Shown here: positions 8,446-16,650 of the stretch, piece after piece
How the letters are laid out: every line of letters begins with the position of its first letter
How positions within the stretch are numbered: position 1 is the stretch's first letter
Assembly: GCF_025996515.1 (NCBI RefSeq)
Contig: NZ_BLRH01000029.1
Location: forward strand, 783,304-847,303
Source of the DNA: Rhizohabitans arisaemae
GTDB taxonomy: Bacteria; Actinomycetota; Actinomycetes; Streptosporangiales; Streptosporangiaceae
Direction of reading: 5' to 3'
DNA: 64,000 nt
Translations under genes and position numbers: made by a program
Notes under the pieces: generated by a model
Databases searched by the model: none
Told to the model about the DNA's origin: nothing
What the model saw: the letters and a program-made list of their open reading frames with translations, nothing else

Positions 8446-8530
8446 GTCTGACCAGGCCCGGTGCCGTGAGGGGCAGGAGTCCGAGCGGAGCGAGAGTGGC
8501 ATGCCATCTCTCTGCTCTGGGGTGGAAGGT

Positions 8531-8542
8531 GCAAACGATTGT
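8531..8542 (+). promoter_or_regulatory. LacI-type operator O1 (upstream of the -35 box)
   Basis: GCAAACGATTGT, a near-palindrome of form GCAA-n-CG-n-TTGC with one mismatch and the central CG step typical of LacI-family sites. It sits 19 bp upstream of the -35 box and exactly 240 bp from the matching site at 8771. Confidence 0.7.
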
Positions 8543-8560
8543 GACACCATTAGTACGTGC

Positions 8561-8590
8561 TTGACGTGGGTATTTGCAAGACCGTACAGT
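8561..8590 (+). promoter_or_regulatory. sigma-70 type promoter of the LacI-regulated operon
   Basis: TTGACG at 8561-8566 and TACAGT at 8585-8590 with an 18-bp spacer. A second inverted repeat, TTTGCACACTGCAAA (8590-8604), covers the expected transcription start. Confidence 0.7.
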
Positions 8591-8627
8591 TTGCACACTG
8601 CAAAGGTTTGCACATCCGGGAGGCCTG

Positions 8628-8717
8628 ATGTACCTGAGGATTCGGCTCGCTGACGTATTCGATCATCGAATCCTCGACGTCAACGCCGTCGACCTCCTGG
8701 GGCTCAGCCGGAGCTGA
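8628..8717 (+). CDS. 29-residue small ORF in the operon leader
   Basis: ATG at 8628 with GGGAGG four bases before it opens a 29-residue frame ending at TGA 8715-8717; it ends in NAVDLLGLSRS. It lies between the promoter and an intrinsic terminator, the usual place of a leader peptide. Six of its 29 residues are Leu. Inside it GAGGATTCG (8636-8644) and CGAATCCTC (8667-8675) form a perfect 9-bp stem. The VDLL ending loosely resembles short leader peptides common upstream of actinobacterial metabolic genes. Expression is unproven. Confidence 0.45.
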   Translation: MYLRIRLADVFDHRILDVNAVDLLGLSRS

Positions 8718-8726
8718 TCCGCGCCG

Positions 8727-8759
8727 TCCGGACCGGCGTTCGATGGTCCGGATTTTTTT
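8727..8759 (+). terminator. intrinsic terminator / attenuator inside the operon leader
   Basis: TCCGGACC (8727-8734) pairs perfectly with GGTCCGGA (8745-8752) across a 10-base loop and is followed directly by seven T. It lies downstream of the promoter and the small ORF but upstream of the first structural gene, so transcription must read through it or the operon must start again after it. Confidence 0.85.
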
Positions 8760-8770
8760 CAGACAAGAGA

Positions 8771-8782
8771 GCAAACGATTGC
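8771..8782 (+). promoter_or_regulatory. LacI-type operator O2 (just before the first structural gene)
   Basis: GCAAACGATTGC has the same core as O1, with the palindromic GCAA/TTGC ends and central CG. It sits 14 bp before the GTG start, next to the AAAGGA ribosome site. The 240-bp spacing to O1 is close to 23 helical turns and would suit looping by a tetrameric repressor or two dimers. Confidence 0.72.
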
Positions 8783-8796
8783 AAAGGAATGGACCA

Positions 8797-9738
8797 GTGA
8801 CCGACATGTCGCTGAACGTCGGCTGGATCGGATGCGGTCGCATGGGCGCCGCGATGGCCGGACGGCTACTGGAGGCCGGGTTCCCGCTCACCGCTTGGAA
8901 CCGCACGCGGTCGAAGGCCGAGGCGCTGGTGCCGCGTGGCGCAGCCGTCGCGGACACCATCGCCGACCTGCGAGGCCAGGACGTCGTGTTCACGATGGTC
9001 TCCACGTCGGCGGACCTCACCCAGGTGCTGCTGGGCGAGGACGGATTGCTCGTCGCCGGCGAGAACGTTCCCTCCGTCGTCGTCGACTGTTCCACGGTGT
9101 CGATCGAGGCCTCGGCGGAGGTCCGAGCGGCTTGCGAGAAGCGGGGCGTGGCGTTTCTTGCCGCCCCGGTCAGCGGCAACGGAAAGGTCGCCGAGACGGG
9201 GGGACTGACCCTGGTCGCCTCCGGCCCGCGGGCCACCTACGACCGGGTTGAGGCACTGCTGGCGGCCATCGGCAAGGGTGTCACCTACGCCGGCGAGGGG
9301 GAGTGCGCCCGACTGGTCAAGATCGCGCACAATCTGTTCCTCGGTGTCGTGACGCAGTCGCTGGCCGAGATCACGGTTCTCGCGGAGAAGGGCGGAGTCT
9401 CGCGCGCCGCTTTCTTGGAGTTCCTCAACGAGAGCGTGCTGGGCTCGGTCTTCACCCGCTACAAGACGCCGGCATTCGTCAATCTTGACTACACCCCCAC
9501 GTTCACGCCCGTCTTGCTGCGCAAGGACTTCGATCTCGGTCTCGCGGCTGCCCGGAGCCTTGACGTGCCGATGCCGCTCGCGGCCCAGACCGCGCAGCTG
9601 GTGCAGGCCTCGGTGGGCAGCGGCCGGATCGACGAGGACTTCGCGATCTTGCTCGATCTGCAGGCCGCGGCCTCCGGGATGGTCCTGGAGTCGGAGAACG
9701 CCGACGTCACCGACGGCCTCGGTCCGGCTGGGGAGTGA
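8797..9738 (+). CDS. NAD(P)-dependent beta-hydroxyacid dehydrogenase (3-hydroxyisobutyrate dehydrogenase-like)
   Basis: A 313-residue enzyme: a Rossmann nucleotide-binding start (VGWIGCGRMGAAMAGRLLEAG, residues about 7-27), the substrate-region motif AAPVSGNGKVAETGGLTLVASG near residue 125, and the catalytic-lysine motif (KIAHNLFLGVVTQSLAE) near residue 175. The family oxidises 3-hydroxyisobutyrate, tartronate semialdehyde or similar small hydroxyacids reversibly. GTG at 8797 has AAAGGA about nine bases upstream; the frame upstream runs through the terminator and is not used. It is the first structural gene of the LacI-flanked operon, and the neighbouring semialdehyde dehydrogenase fits oxidation of its product. 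Confidence 0.88.
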   Translation: MTDMSLNVGWIGCGRMGAAMAGRLLEAGFPLTAWNRTRSKAEALVPRGAAVADTIADLRGQDVVFTMVSTSADLTQVLLGEDGLLVAGENVPSVVVDCSTVSIEASAEVRAACEKRGVAFLAAPVSGNGKVAETGGLTLVASGPRATYDRVEALLAAIGKGVTYAGEGECARLVKIAHNLFLGVVTQSLAEITVLAEKGGVSRAAFLEFLNESVLGSVFTRYKTPAFVNLDYTPTFTPVLLRKDFDLGLAAARSLDVPMPLAAQTAQLVQASVGSGRIDEDFAILLDLQAAASGMVLESENADVTDGLGPAGE

Positions 9739-9742
9739 ACCG

Positions 9743-10984
9743 GTGACCATGCAATCGCTCCCCGCGCCCGGGCATCGGGGCGTCGACTTCGAGACCCGGG
9801 TCGACTTCGACCGGCTCCGGTCCTACCGGCTGGCCCGGGCCCGGCAGGTGCTTGAGGCCGGTGAGTGCGGTGCCTTCCTGCTCTTCGACGCCTACAACAT
9901 CCGCTACACGACGCAGACGTGGATCGGCGGTGCGCTGCCGGACAAGATGACCCGCTATGCGCTGCTGACCCGGGGCGGTGACCCGATGTTGTGGGACTTC
10001 GGCTCCGCCGCGCGACACCACCGGCTCTTCGCGCCCTGGCTCAAGCCGGAGGACTGCCATGCCGGGATGCTCGGCCTGCGTGGGGCGATCGCTCCGTCTG
10101 CCGGTCTGATGGAGGACGCGGTCCGCCAGATCAAGGGCCTGCTGGTCGACGTCGGCCTCGCCGACGCCCCGGTGGGCGTCGACATCGTCGAACCGCCGTT
10201 CCTCTTCGAGATGCAGCGGCAGGGACTGCATGTGGTCGACGCCCAGCAGCTGATGCTGGACGCGCGGCAGATCAAGTCGACCGACGAGATCATGCTGCTG
10301 ACCCAGGCCGCCGCGATGGTGGACGGTGTCTACCAGGACATCGTCGAGGCGCTCAAGCCAGGTGTGCGGGAGAACGAGATCGTCGCGCTCGCCAACAAGC
10401 GGCTCTACGAGATGGGGTCGGAGCAGGTTGAGGCGATCAACGCCGTCTCCGGCGAGCGGTGCAATCCGCATCCGCACAACTTCACGGACCGGATCATCCG
10501 GCCAGGCGACCAGGCGTTCTTCGACGTCATCCACGCTTTCAACGGCTATCGGACCTGCTACTACCGCACCTTCAGTGTCGGGAGCGCCACCGACGCCCAG
10601 CGCGGCGCCTACACCCGGGCCCGGGAGTGGATGGATGCGGCCATCGAGATGATCAGGCCGGGTGTGGGGACCGACGAGGTCGCCCTCGTCTGGCCGGCCG
10701 CGACCGACTTCGGGTTCGCCGACGAGATGGCCGCCTTCGGGCTGCAGTTCGGCCACGGGCTCGGCCTGGGCCTGCACGAGCGCCCGATCATCTCCAGGCT
10801 GAACAGTCTTCGAGAGCCGGTGGAGCTCCAGCCGGGCATGGTGTTCGCGCTGGAGACGTACTGCCCGGCCGATGACGGACACTCGGCGGCCCGCATCGAG
10901 GAGGAGGTCGTGGTGACCGAAGACGGGTGCCGTCTCCTCACCCTGTTCCCGGCGCAGGAACTCTTCATCGCCAATCCATACTGA
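9743..10984 (+). CDS. M24-fold (creatinase / aminopeptidase P-like) enzyme with altered metal site
   Basis: A 413-residue protein with the creatinase N-terminal domain (residues about 25-170) and the M24 pita-bread domain (about 185-400). The five metal-ligand positions are Asp261 (FFDVIHAFNGY), Cys272 where the second Asp is normally found, His338 (GHGLGLGLHE), Glu371 (FALETY) and Glu386 (RIEEE). The Asp-to-Cys change argues against an ordinary dinuclear aminopeptidase; creatinase and the DMSP lyase DddP show that this fold also serves non-peptidase chemistry. GTG at 9743 follows the dehydrogenase stop by 4 bp. The sequence does not match DddP well enough around the metal site to name it so. 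Confidence 0.8.
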   Translation: MTMQSLPAPGHRGVDFETRVDFDRLRSYRLARARQVLEAGECGAFLLFDAYNIRYTTQTWIGGALPDKMTRYALLTRGGDPMLWDFGSAARHHRLFAPWLKPEDCHAGMLGLRGAIAPSAGLMEDAVRQIKGLLVDVGLADAPVGVDIVEPPFLFEMQRQGLHVVDAQQLMLDARQIKSTDEIMLLTQAAAMVDGVYQDIVEALKPGVRENEIVALANKRLYEMGSEQVEAINAVSGERCNPHPHNFTDRIIRPGDQAFFDVIHAFNGYRTCYYRTFSVGSATDAQRGAYTRAREWMDAAIEMIRPGVGTDEVALVWPAATDFGFADEMAAFGLQFGHGLGLGLHERPIISRLNSLREPVELQPGMVFALETYCPADDGHSAARIEEEVVVTEDGCRLLTLFPAQELFIANPY

Positions 10985-11018
10985 CCCACCCACACCTGTC
11001 TCAGTCAGGGAGCTCGAC

Positions 11019-12452
11019 GTGAACCCGCCCACTGACCTCTTCATCAACGGCATGTTCCGACCGGCCCGCAGTGGGAGCCGGTTCGACGTGCTCGACCCCG
11101 CGACGATCGATGTCATCGCCTCGGTCGCCGACGCATCGGTCGATGACGCGATGCTCGCGGTGGATGCCGCGGAGGCGGCGGCCGCAGCGTGGGCGGCGGC
11201 GCCGCCACGGGAGCGCAGCCGCATCCTCCTACGCGCCTACGACCTGTTGACCGCGAGATCGGAGGAGATCGCCCGACTGATCTCATTGGAGAACGGGAAG
11301 GCGATGGCGGATGCGCGAGGCGAGGTCGCCTACGCGGCGGAGTTCTTCCGGTGGTACGGCGAGGAGGCCGTCCGCGGTTCCGGAACGGTGTCCACGGCTC
11401 CTTCCGGTGGCAACAAGATCCTGGTTCTTCGCCGGCCTGTCGGCATCTGCGTCCTGGTGACACCGTGGAACTTCCCGGCCGCGATGGCGACCCGCAAGAT
11501 CGGGCCCGCGCTGGCCGCGGGATGCACGGTGGTGCTCAAGCCGGCCGGCGACACTCCCCTGACCGCGCTGGCGATCGCCGAGATTCTGGCCGAGGCCGGG
11601 ATTCCGGCCGGCGTCGTCAACGTGCTGCCCTCACGGAGCTCAGGTCGCATCGTCTCGGCGATGCTCCATGATCCGCGGGTGCGGAAGGTGTCCTTCACCG
11701 GTTCCACCGAGGTCGGTCGGATCCTGCTCCACGAGGCCGCCGACAACGTCCTCAACACCTCGATGGAACTCGGCGGCAACGCGCCTTTCCTGGTCTTCGC
11801 CGATGCCGATCTGGAGGCGGCCGTCGACGGGGCGATGGTCGCCAAGATGCGCAACGCCGGATCGGCGTGCACCGCGGCCAATCGGTTCTACGTCGAGCAG
11901 TCGGTCGCCGACGACTTCGCCACCCGGCTCGCCGCACGGATGAAGGCGCTCCGGGTCGGCCCCGGAACCGATGACGCCTCCGAGGTGGGACCGCTCGTCA
12001 ACGAGGAGACCGTGCGCAAGGTCGAGGAGCTGGTGCGGGACGCCGTGGCCAGCGGCGCCAGGGTGGTCACCGGCGGCGCCAGGCCGGACCGGGTGGGCTG
12101 CTACTACGAGCCGACCGTGCTGACCGACGTCCGCGCCGATGCGCCCATCCTCCGTGAGGAGATCTTCGGGCCGGTCGCACCCATCGTCACCTTCACCGAC
12201 GAGGCGGAGGCGATCGCCTGGGCGAACGACACCGAGTACGGACTCGTCTCCTACGTCTTCACCGGCGACCTCGCCCGCGGCCTGCGGGTCGGCGAGGCAT
12301 TGGAGTCCGGAATGGTCGGCCTCAACCGAGGCATCGTCAGCGACCCGGCCGCGCCGTTCGGCGGCGTCAAGCAGAGCGGCATCGGGCGCGAGGGCGGCCA
12401 CGAGGGGATGCTCGACTACCTGGAGTCCAAGTACGTGGCGGTGCAGTGGTGA
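11019..12452 (+). CDS. NAD(P)-dependent succinate-semialdehyde-type aldehyde dehydrogenase
   Basis: A 477-residue member of the aldehyde dehydrogenase superfamily. TPWNFPAAMATRKIGPALAAG near residue 149, catalytic Glu250 (MELGGNAPFLVF) and catalytic Cys284 (NAGSACTAANR) are all present, as is the C-terminal PFGGVKQSGIGREGG motif. The KMRNAGSACTAANRFYV context is that of GabD-type succinate semialdehyde dehydrogenases, though methylmalonate or malonate semialdehyde is also possible. GTG at 11019 is preceded by CAGGGAG. It likely acts after the beta-hydroxyacid dehydrogenase of the same operon, turning a semialdehyde into an acid for the 2-oxoacid or TCA route. Confidence 0.9.
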   Translation: MNPPTDLFINGMFRPARSGSRFDVLDPATIDVIASVADASVDDAMLAVDAAEAAAAAWAAAPPRERSRILLRAYDLLTARSEEIARLISLENGKAMADARGEVAYAAEFFRWYGEEAVRGSGTVSTAPSGGNKILVLRRPVGICVLVTPWNFPAAMATRKIGPALAAGCTVVLKPAGDTPLTALAIAEILAEAGIPAGVVNVLPSRSSGRIVSAMLHDPRVRKVSFTGSTEVGRILLHEAADNVLNTSMELGGNAPFLVFADADLEAAVDGAMVAKMRNAGSACTAANRFYVEQSVADDFATRLAARMKALRVGPGTDDASEVGPLVNEETVRKVEELVRDAVASGARVVTGGARPDRVGCYYEPTVLTDVRADAPILREEIFGPVAPIVTFTDEAEAIAWANDTEYGLVSYVFTGDLARGLRVGEALESGMVGLNRGIVSDPAAPFGGVKQSGIGREGGHEGMLDYLESKYVAVQW

Positions 12453-12952
12453 GCGGGTCCGGTCTGCCCGGCCTGCGGGGCGTCGACCACATCGGGATCA
12501 CGGTGCCCGACCTCGACGCGGCGTGCGGTTGGCTGATCGAGGTGCTCGGGTGCGAACACCTCTACACGCTGGGCCCGTACCGGGACGACACGGGGAACTG
12601 GATGAACGACCATCTCGGTGTGCATCCCCGGGCGGTGATGGAGCAGCTGCGGTTGCTGCGCTGCGGCGACGTCACCCTGGAGGTGTTCCGGTACGCCGCG
12701 CCGGACCAGCGCCGCGAGGTGCCCCGCAACAGCGACATGGGTGGCCACCACATCGCACTGTACGTCGAGGACCTCGACCTGGCCCTCGCCCACCTGCACG
12801 CTCACGGCGTCGAGGTCCTCGGGGAACCGACCGCGAGCAGCGGACCGAGCGAGGGGCAGCGGTGGGTGTACTTCCGCGCGCCGTGGGGGCTGCAGATGGA
12901 ACTCGTGTCCTACCCCAACGGCAAGGCGTTCGAGCGCGAGGAGCGGCGATGA
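12449..12952 (+). CDS. VOC (glyoxalase/dioxygenase fold) family protein
   Basis: A 167-residue protein made of two beta-alpha-beta-beta-beta modules: RGVDHIGITVPDLDAACGWL (residues about 10-30) and GGHHIALYVEDLDLALAHL (about 96-115), with a terminal Glu motif WGLQMELVSYP. The His/Glu pattern (HIGI, HIAL, MELV) fits a metal-binding vicinal-oxygen-chelate enzyme such as glyoxalase, epimerase or dioxygenase. The reaction is unknown. GTG at 12449 overlaps the preceding stop (GTGA), and its own stop overlaps the next start (ATGA), so it is firmly part of the operon. Confidence 0.82.
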   Translation: MSGSGLPGLRGVDHIGITVPDLDAACGWLIEVLGCEHLYTLGPYRDDTGNWMNDHLGVHPRAVMEQLRLLRCGDVTLEVFRYAAPDQRREVPRNSDMGGHHIALYVEDLDLALAHLHAHGVEVLGEPTASSGPSEGQRWVYFRAPWGLQMELVSYPNGKAFEREERR

Positions 12953-15138
12953 CCACGCGGGAACAGCTCACTCCGGCGGTGGAGTGGGTCCGGCTGTCGA
13001 CGACCCAGGCCGACTGGGACGCCGCCGATGCGGGACTCCTCCGCCGGATGCTCGACCAGATGGTGCTGATCCGCACGTTCGAGGAGTACGTCCTCGACCT
13101 CTCCGCCGTCGGCCTGACCCACGGTCCGGTGCACTCCAGCATCGGCCAGGAGGCCGGAGCGGTGGGCAGCGTCCTCGCGCTGCGGAGCACCGACACCGTC
13201 AACGGGTCGCACCGCGGCCACCACCAGTTCCTGGCCAAGGTCGTCAACCACCTCTCGCCCGATCTCGACCTGCTCCAGCCGATCGGCGAGGACCTCCGTG
13301 AGGCCCTGCTGCGGACGCTGGCCGAGATCTGCGGACTCGCCCGCGGCTTCAGCGGCGGTCGCGGAGGCTCCATGCACCTCCAGTGGCTTCCGGCCGGTGC
13401 CACCGGCACCAATGCGATCGTCGGCGGCGGTGTGCCGATCGCCGGCGGCTACGCCTGGGCGCACCGCTTCGCCGCCACGACCGATGTGTCCGTGACCTAC
13501 TTCGGGGACGGGGCCGTCAACATCGGTTCCACGCTGGAGACGATGAACCTGGCCGGTGCCTGGCGCCTCCCCTTGTGCTTCTTCATCGAGAACAACCGGT
13601 ACGCCGTCTCGACCCACGTCGACGAGGCCACCGCGGAGCCACGCCTGTCGGCGCGGGGGCTCGGATTCGGTGTGGCCAGCTGGAAGGTCGACGGGATGGA
13701 CCCGCTGGCGGTGTACCTGACCACCCGCGCAGCGGTCGAGCACATGCGTGGCGGAGCGGGTCCGACGGTCATCGAGGCCGACGTCTACCGCTACTTCCAC
13801 CAGAACGGCGGCTTCCCCGGCAGCGCGTTCGGCTACCGCTCGAAGGACGAGGAGGCGGCCTGGCGGGCCCGGGACCCGATCGCCGCCGTATCCCGTCACC
13901 TCATCCGTCGCGGCATCCTGTCGCAGGAAGAGGTCTCGTCCGTGACCGCGGCAGCCAAGGTCCTGATGGCCGAGGTGGGCGACGTGCTCCTCGAGCCGGT
14001 CCCCGGGGGCAAGCCCGGTCAGAAGCGGATCAAGCCATCTGAATGGCCTGACGCCGCCTTCGCCGAGGTCGGCATCCGCGGTGACCTGTCCGAATTCGCC
14101 GACGCCCGCATCGAAGACACCGACACCTTCGCCGGACCGGTCGAGGACCAGAAGTTCATCACCGCGGTAGCCCGGGTGATGCATCGGCGGATGACGACCG
14201 ATCCCGGCATCGTGGTGATGGGCGAGGACGTCCACCGCCTCAACGGCGGCACGAACGGTGCCACCCGGGGGCTCCCCGAGGACTTTCCCGATCGCGTGCT
14301 CGGCACCCCCATCAGCGAGAACGCCTTCGCCGGACTCGGCGGCGGGATCGCCCTGGACGGCCGGTTCCGCCCCGTCGTGGAGTTCATGTACGCCGACTTC
14401 ATGTGGGTCGCGGCAGATCAGTTGTTCAACCAGATCGGCAAGGCCAGGCACATGTTCGGCGGCCGGTCGGACGTGCCGTTCGTGCTGCGCAGCAAGGTCG
14501 CCATGGGTACCGGCTACGGTTCCCAGCACTCGATGGACCCGGCCGGCGTCTTCGCGACCAATCCCGGCTGGCGGATCGTGGCGCCGTCGACTCCGTTCGA
14601 CTACGTCGGCCTCATGAACGCGGCACTGCGCTGCAAGGACCCGGTGGTCGTCCTTGAGCACGTCGACCTTTACACCAGCATCGGTCCGGCACCGGTCGAC
14701 GATCTCGACTACTGCCTGCCGGTGGGAAAGGCGGCGGTGCGGCGTCCTGGATCGGACCTGACGATTCTCACCTACCTCCAGATGACCAACTTCGTCCTCG
14801 ACGCCGTTGAACGGACCGGGGTGGACGCGGAGGTGATCGATCTGCGCTGGCTCGACCGCGCCAGCATCGACTGGGACACCATCGGCCGCAGTGTCGAGAA
14901 GACGAACCACGTGCTGATCGCCGAGCAGGGACCCCGCGGAACCTCTTACGGCGGCTGGCTCGCCGACGAGATCCAACGCAGGTTCTTCGACCACCTCGAC
15001 GCGCCGATCGAGCGAGTCACCGGGGGCGAGGCCTCGCCCAGCATCAGCAAGGTGCTGGAGCGAGCCGCGATCGCCCAGACCGCCGAGGTCGTCGCGGCGA
15101 TTGAGGCACTGACCGCTGAGGAGTCGTCCGATGGCTGA
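12949..15138 (+). CDS. 2-oxoacid dehydrogenase E1 component, alpha and beta fused
   Basis: A 729-residue protein joining both E1 chains in one polypeptide. The alpha half (residues about 25-330) has the thiamine diphosphate motif GDG(186-188)...NN(215-216) and SSIGQEAGAVG. The beta half (about 390-720) has VMGEDV, ISENAFAGLGGGIALDG and EQGPRGTSYGGWLADEI. Such E1 enzymes decarboxylate pyruvate, branched-chain 2-oxoacids or acetoin and pass the acyl group to lipoyl-E2. It is encoded with E2 directly behind it (8-bp overlap), but no E3 gene is in the cluster, so E3 must come from elsewhere. ATG at 12949 overlaps the VOC stop; the longer frame upstream is antiphase reading. Confidence 0.92.
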   Translation: MTTREQLTPAVEWVRLSTTQADWDAADAGLLRRMLDQMVLIRTFEEYVLDLSAVGLTHGPVHSSIGQEAGAVGSVLALRSTDTVNGSHRGHHQFLAKVVNHLSPDLDLLQPIGEDLREALLRTLAEICGLARGFSGGRGGSMHLQWLPAGATGTNAIVGGGVPIAGGYAWAHRFAATTDVSVTYFGDGAVNIGSTLETMNLAGAWRLPLCFFIENNRYAVSTHVDEATAEPRLSARGLGFGVASWKVDGMDPLAVYLTTRAAVEHMRGGAGPTVIEADVYRYFHQNGGFPGSAFGYRSKDEEAAWRARDPIAAVSRHLIRRGILSQEEVSSVTAAAKVLMAEVGDVLLEPVPGGKPGQKRIKPSEWPDAAFAEVGIRGDLSEFADARIEDTDTFAGPVEDQKFITAVARVMHRRMTTDPGIVVMGEDVHRLNGGTNGATRGLPEDFPDRVLGTPISENAFAGLGGGIALDGRFRPVVEFMYADFMWVAADQLFNQIGKARHMFGGRSDVPFVLRSKVAMGTGYGSQHSMDPAGVFATNPGWRIVAPSTPFDYVGLMNAALRCKDPVVVLEHVDLYTSIGPAPVDDLDYCLPVGKAAVRRPGSDLTILTYLQMTNFVLDAVERTGVDAEVIDLRWLDRASIDWDTIGRSVEKTNHVLIAEQGPRGTSYGGWLADEIQRRFFDHLDAPIERVTGGEASPSISKVLERAAIAQTAEVVAAIEALTAEESSDG

Positions 15139-16396
15139 GCTGATGCGGATGCCGGAGGTGTTCGCGAACTCCACCGAGGCGGTTCTCGCCTCCTGGTTGG
15201 TGGAGGTCGGGGTGGCCTTCGACGCCGGTGACGCCATCGCGACGGTCGAGACGGAGAAGGCCGTCGTCGACGTGGAGGCGGAGCGGGGCGGCTGCCTGCT
15301 CAGGCTGCTGGTCGCCGGTGGCACGTCCGTGGACGTCGGCGCCCCGATCGCGGTCGTCGGCTCACCGGGTGAGGACGTTCCGGACCTGGCGTCGCTCGGC
15401 CTGGACGGCGGGGCGCTCCCGGCGGAGCCGACCGAGTCCGTGTCCGGGCCGCAGGAGATGACCACGGGGCGGACCGCACCGGAGCCGCCCCGACGGGTGT
15501 TCGCGAGTCCGCTCGCACGCCGGCTCGCGGCCGAGCACGGGCTTGGCATCGAGGAGATTTCCGGCACGGGTCCACGGGGTCGGATCCGTCGCCGCGATGT
15601 CGATGCGGCGATCGCGACCAGGGCGCTCGCCGCCGGGCCGCCCGCGTCGGCACCGGTCCAGGGCGACGCCCGCGACGCCGGCGACGAGGTGGGCAACGGT
15701 GTGCAGGACCACGCCGGCGACTACGTGGACGAGCCCCACACGCGGGTACGGCGCGTGATCGCACGGCGGCTGACCGAGAGCAAGCGGCAGGTGCCCCACT
15801 TCTACCTGCGTGCCTCATGCCGCGTCGACCGACTCCTCGCGCTCCGCGCCGACATCAATCGGCACGCCTCCACGCGGGTGTCGGTCAACGACCTCGTGAT
15901 CAAGGCGGCGGCGCGGGCGCACATCCTGGTTCCGGAGCAGAATGTGATCTGGACCGACGCCGCGCTCCGGCGCTTCTCGAGTGTCGACATCGCCGTCGCG
16001 ATCGCCTCATCGCGAGGCCTGGTGACTCCCGTCGTCCGATCCGTCGAAAGTCTCTCCGTCGCAGGGGTGGCGGCCGCCGTACGGGACCTGCGCAAGCGAG
16101 CCGACTCGGGTGCCCTGCGCCAACACGAGCTTGAGGGAGGCACGATGAGCGTCTCCAACCTCGGTATGTTCGGCACCGAGGAGTTCGCCGCCATCCTCAA
16201 TCCGCCGCAGGCCGGCATCCTGGCGGTCGGCGCGATCCGGGATGAGCCCGTGGCCCAGGACGGCACGGTGCGGGTCGCCTCGGTGATGACGGTGACGCTC
16301 TCGGCCGACCATCGTGCCGTGGACGGCGCGGACGCGGCGAGATGGCTCTCGGCTTTCGTGCGGGTGATCGAGGATCCGATCCAGTTGCTCATCTGA
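15131..16396 (+). CDS. 2-oxoacid dehydrogenase E2, dihydrolipoyl acyltransferase
   Basis: A 421-residue protein with the standard order: one lipoyl domain (residues about 1-78, lipoylated Lys43 in VETEKAVVDVE), a linker, a peripheral-subunit-binding domain (about 120-158, FASPLARRLAAEHGLGIEEISGTG) and the catalytic acyltransferase domain with active-site His394/Asp398 (DHRAVDGADAARWL). It carries the acyl group from E1 to CoA. The start lies eight bases inside the end of E1, so the two are co-translated. It is the last gene of the LacI-flanked operon before the regulator. Confidence 0.93.
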   Translation: MAELMRMPEVFANSTEAVLASWLVEVGVAFDAGDAIATVETEKAVVDVEAERGGCLLRLLVAGGTSVDVGAPIAVVGSPGEDVPDLASLGLDGGALPAEPTESVSGPQEMTTGRTAPEPPRRVFASPLARRLAAEHGLGIEEISGTGPRGRIRRRDVDAAIATRALAAGPPASAPVQGDARDAGDEVGNGVQDHAGDYVDEPHTRVRRVIARRLTESKRQVPHFYLRASCRVDRLLALRADINRHASTRVSVNDLVIKAAARAHILVPEQNVIWTDAALRRFSSVDIAVAIASSRGLVTPVVRSVESLSVAGVAAAVRDLRKRADSGALRQHELEGGTMSVSNLGMFGTEEFAAILNPPQAGILAVGAIRDEPVAQDGTVRVASVMTVTLSADHRAVDGADAARWLSAFVRVIEDPIQLLI

Positions 16397-16650
16397 GCGG
16401 ACCTTGGCGTGGCAGCCCGTTCCAGGTGGCAACCTTCGGGAGAACAGAACCAATCACACCAAGGGGGCAGGAGCCATCCGGACACCTTCCCCCGGTGCGC
16501 GGACGGCAAGTGGCGGGTCGCAAGCCGTATCATCGAGGTCGAGTCGCGGGCAGTCCCGGTCAAGCGCGACGATGAATGAAGAGCTCGGATCCGCCGGCAC
16601 TCGGGACGTCGATCAAGGATCGCACCACGGTCCCGACTGGAGTTGAAGAC

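Noticed and set aside
9743..10984. Naming the M24-fold gene dddP
   Set aside because: The fold matches, but the metal site has Cys where DddP has Asp, and no other DMSP gene is present.
12910..15696. 928-codon minus-strand frame opposite the E1/E2 genes
   Set aside because: Antisense shadow; the plus strand has intact E1 and E2 motifs.
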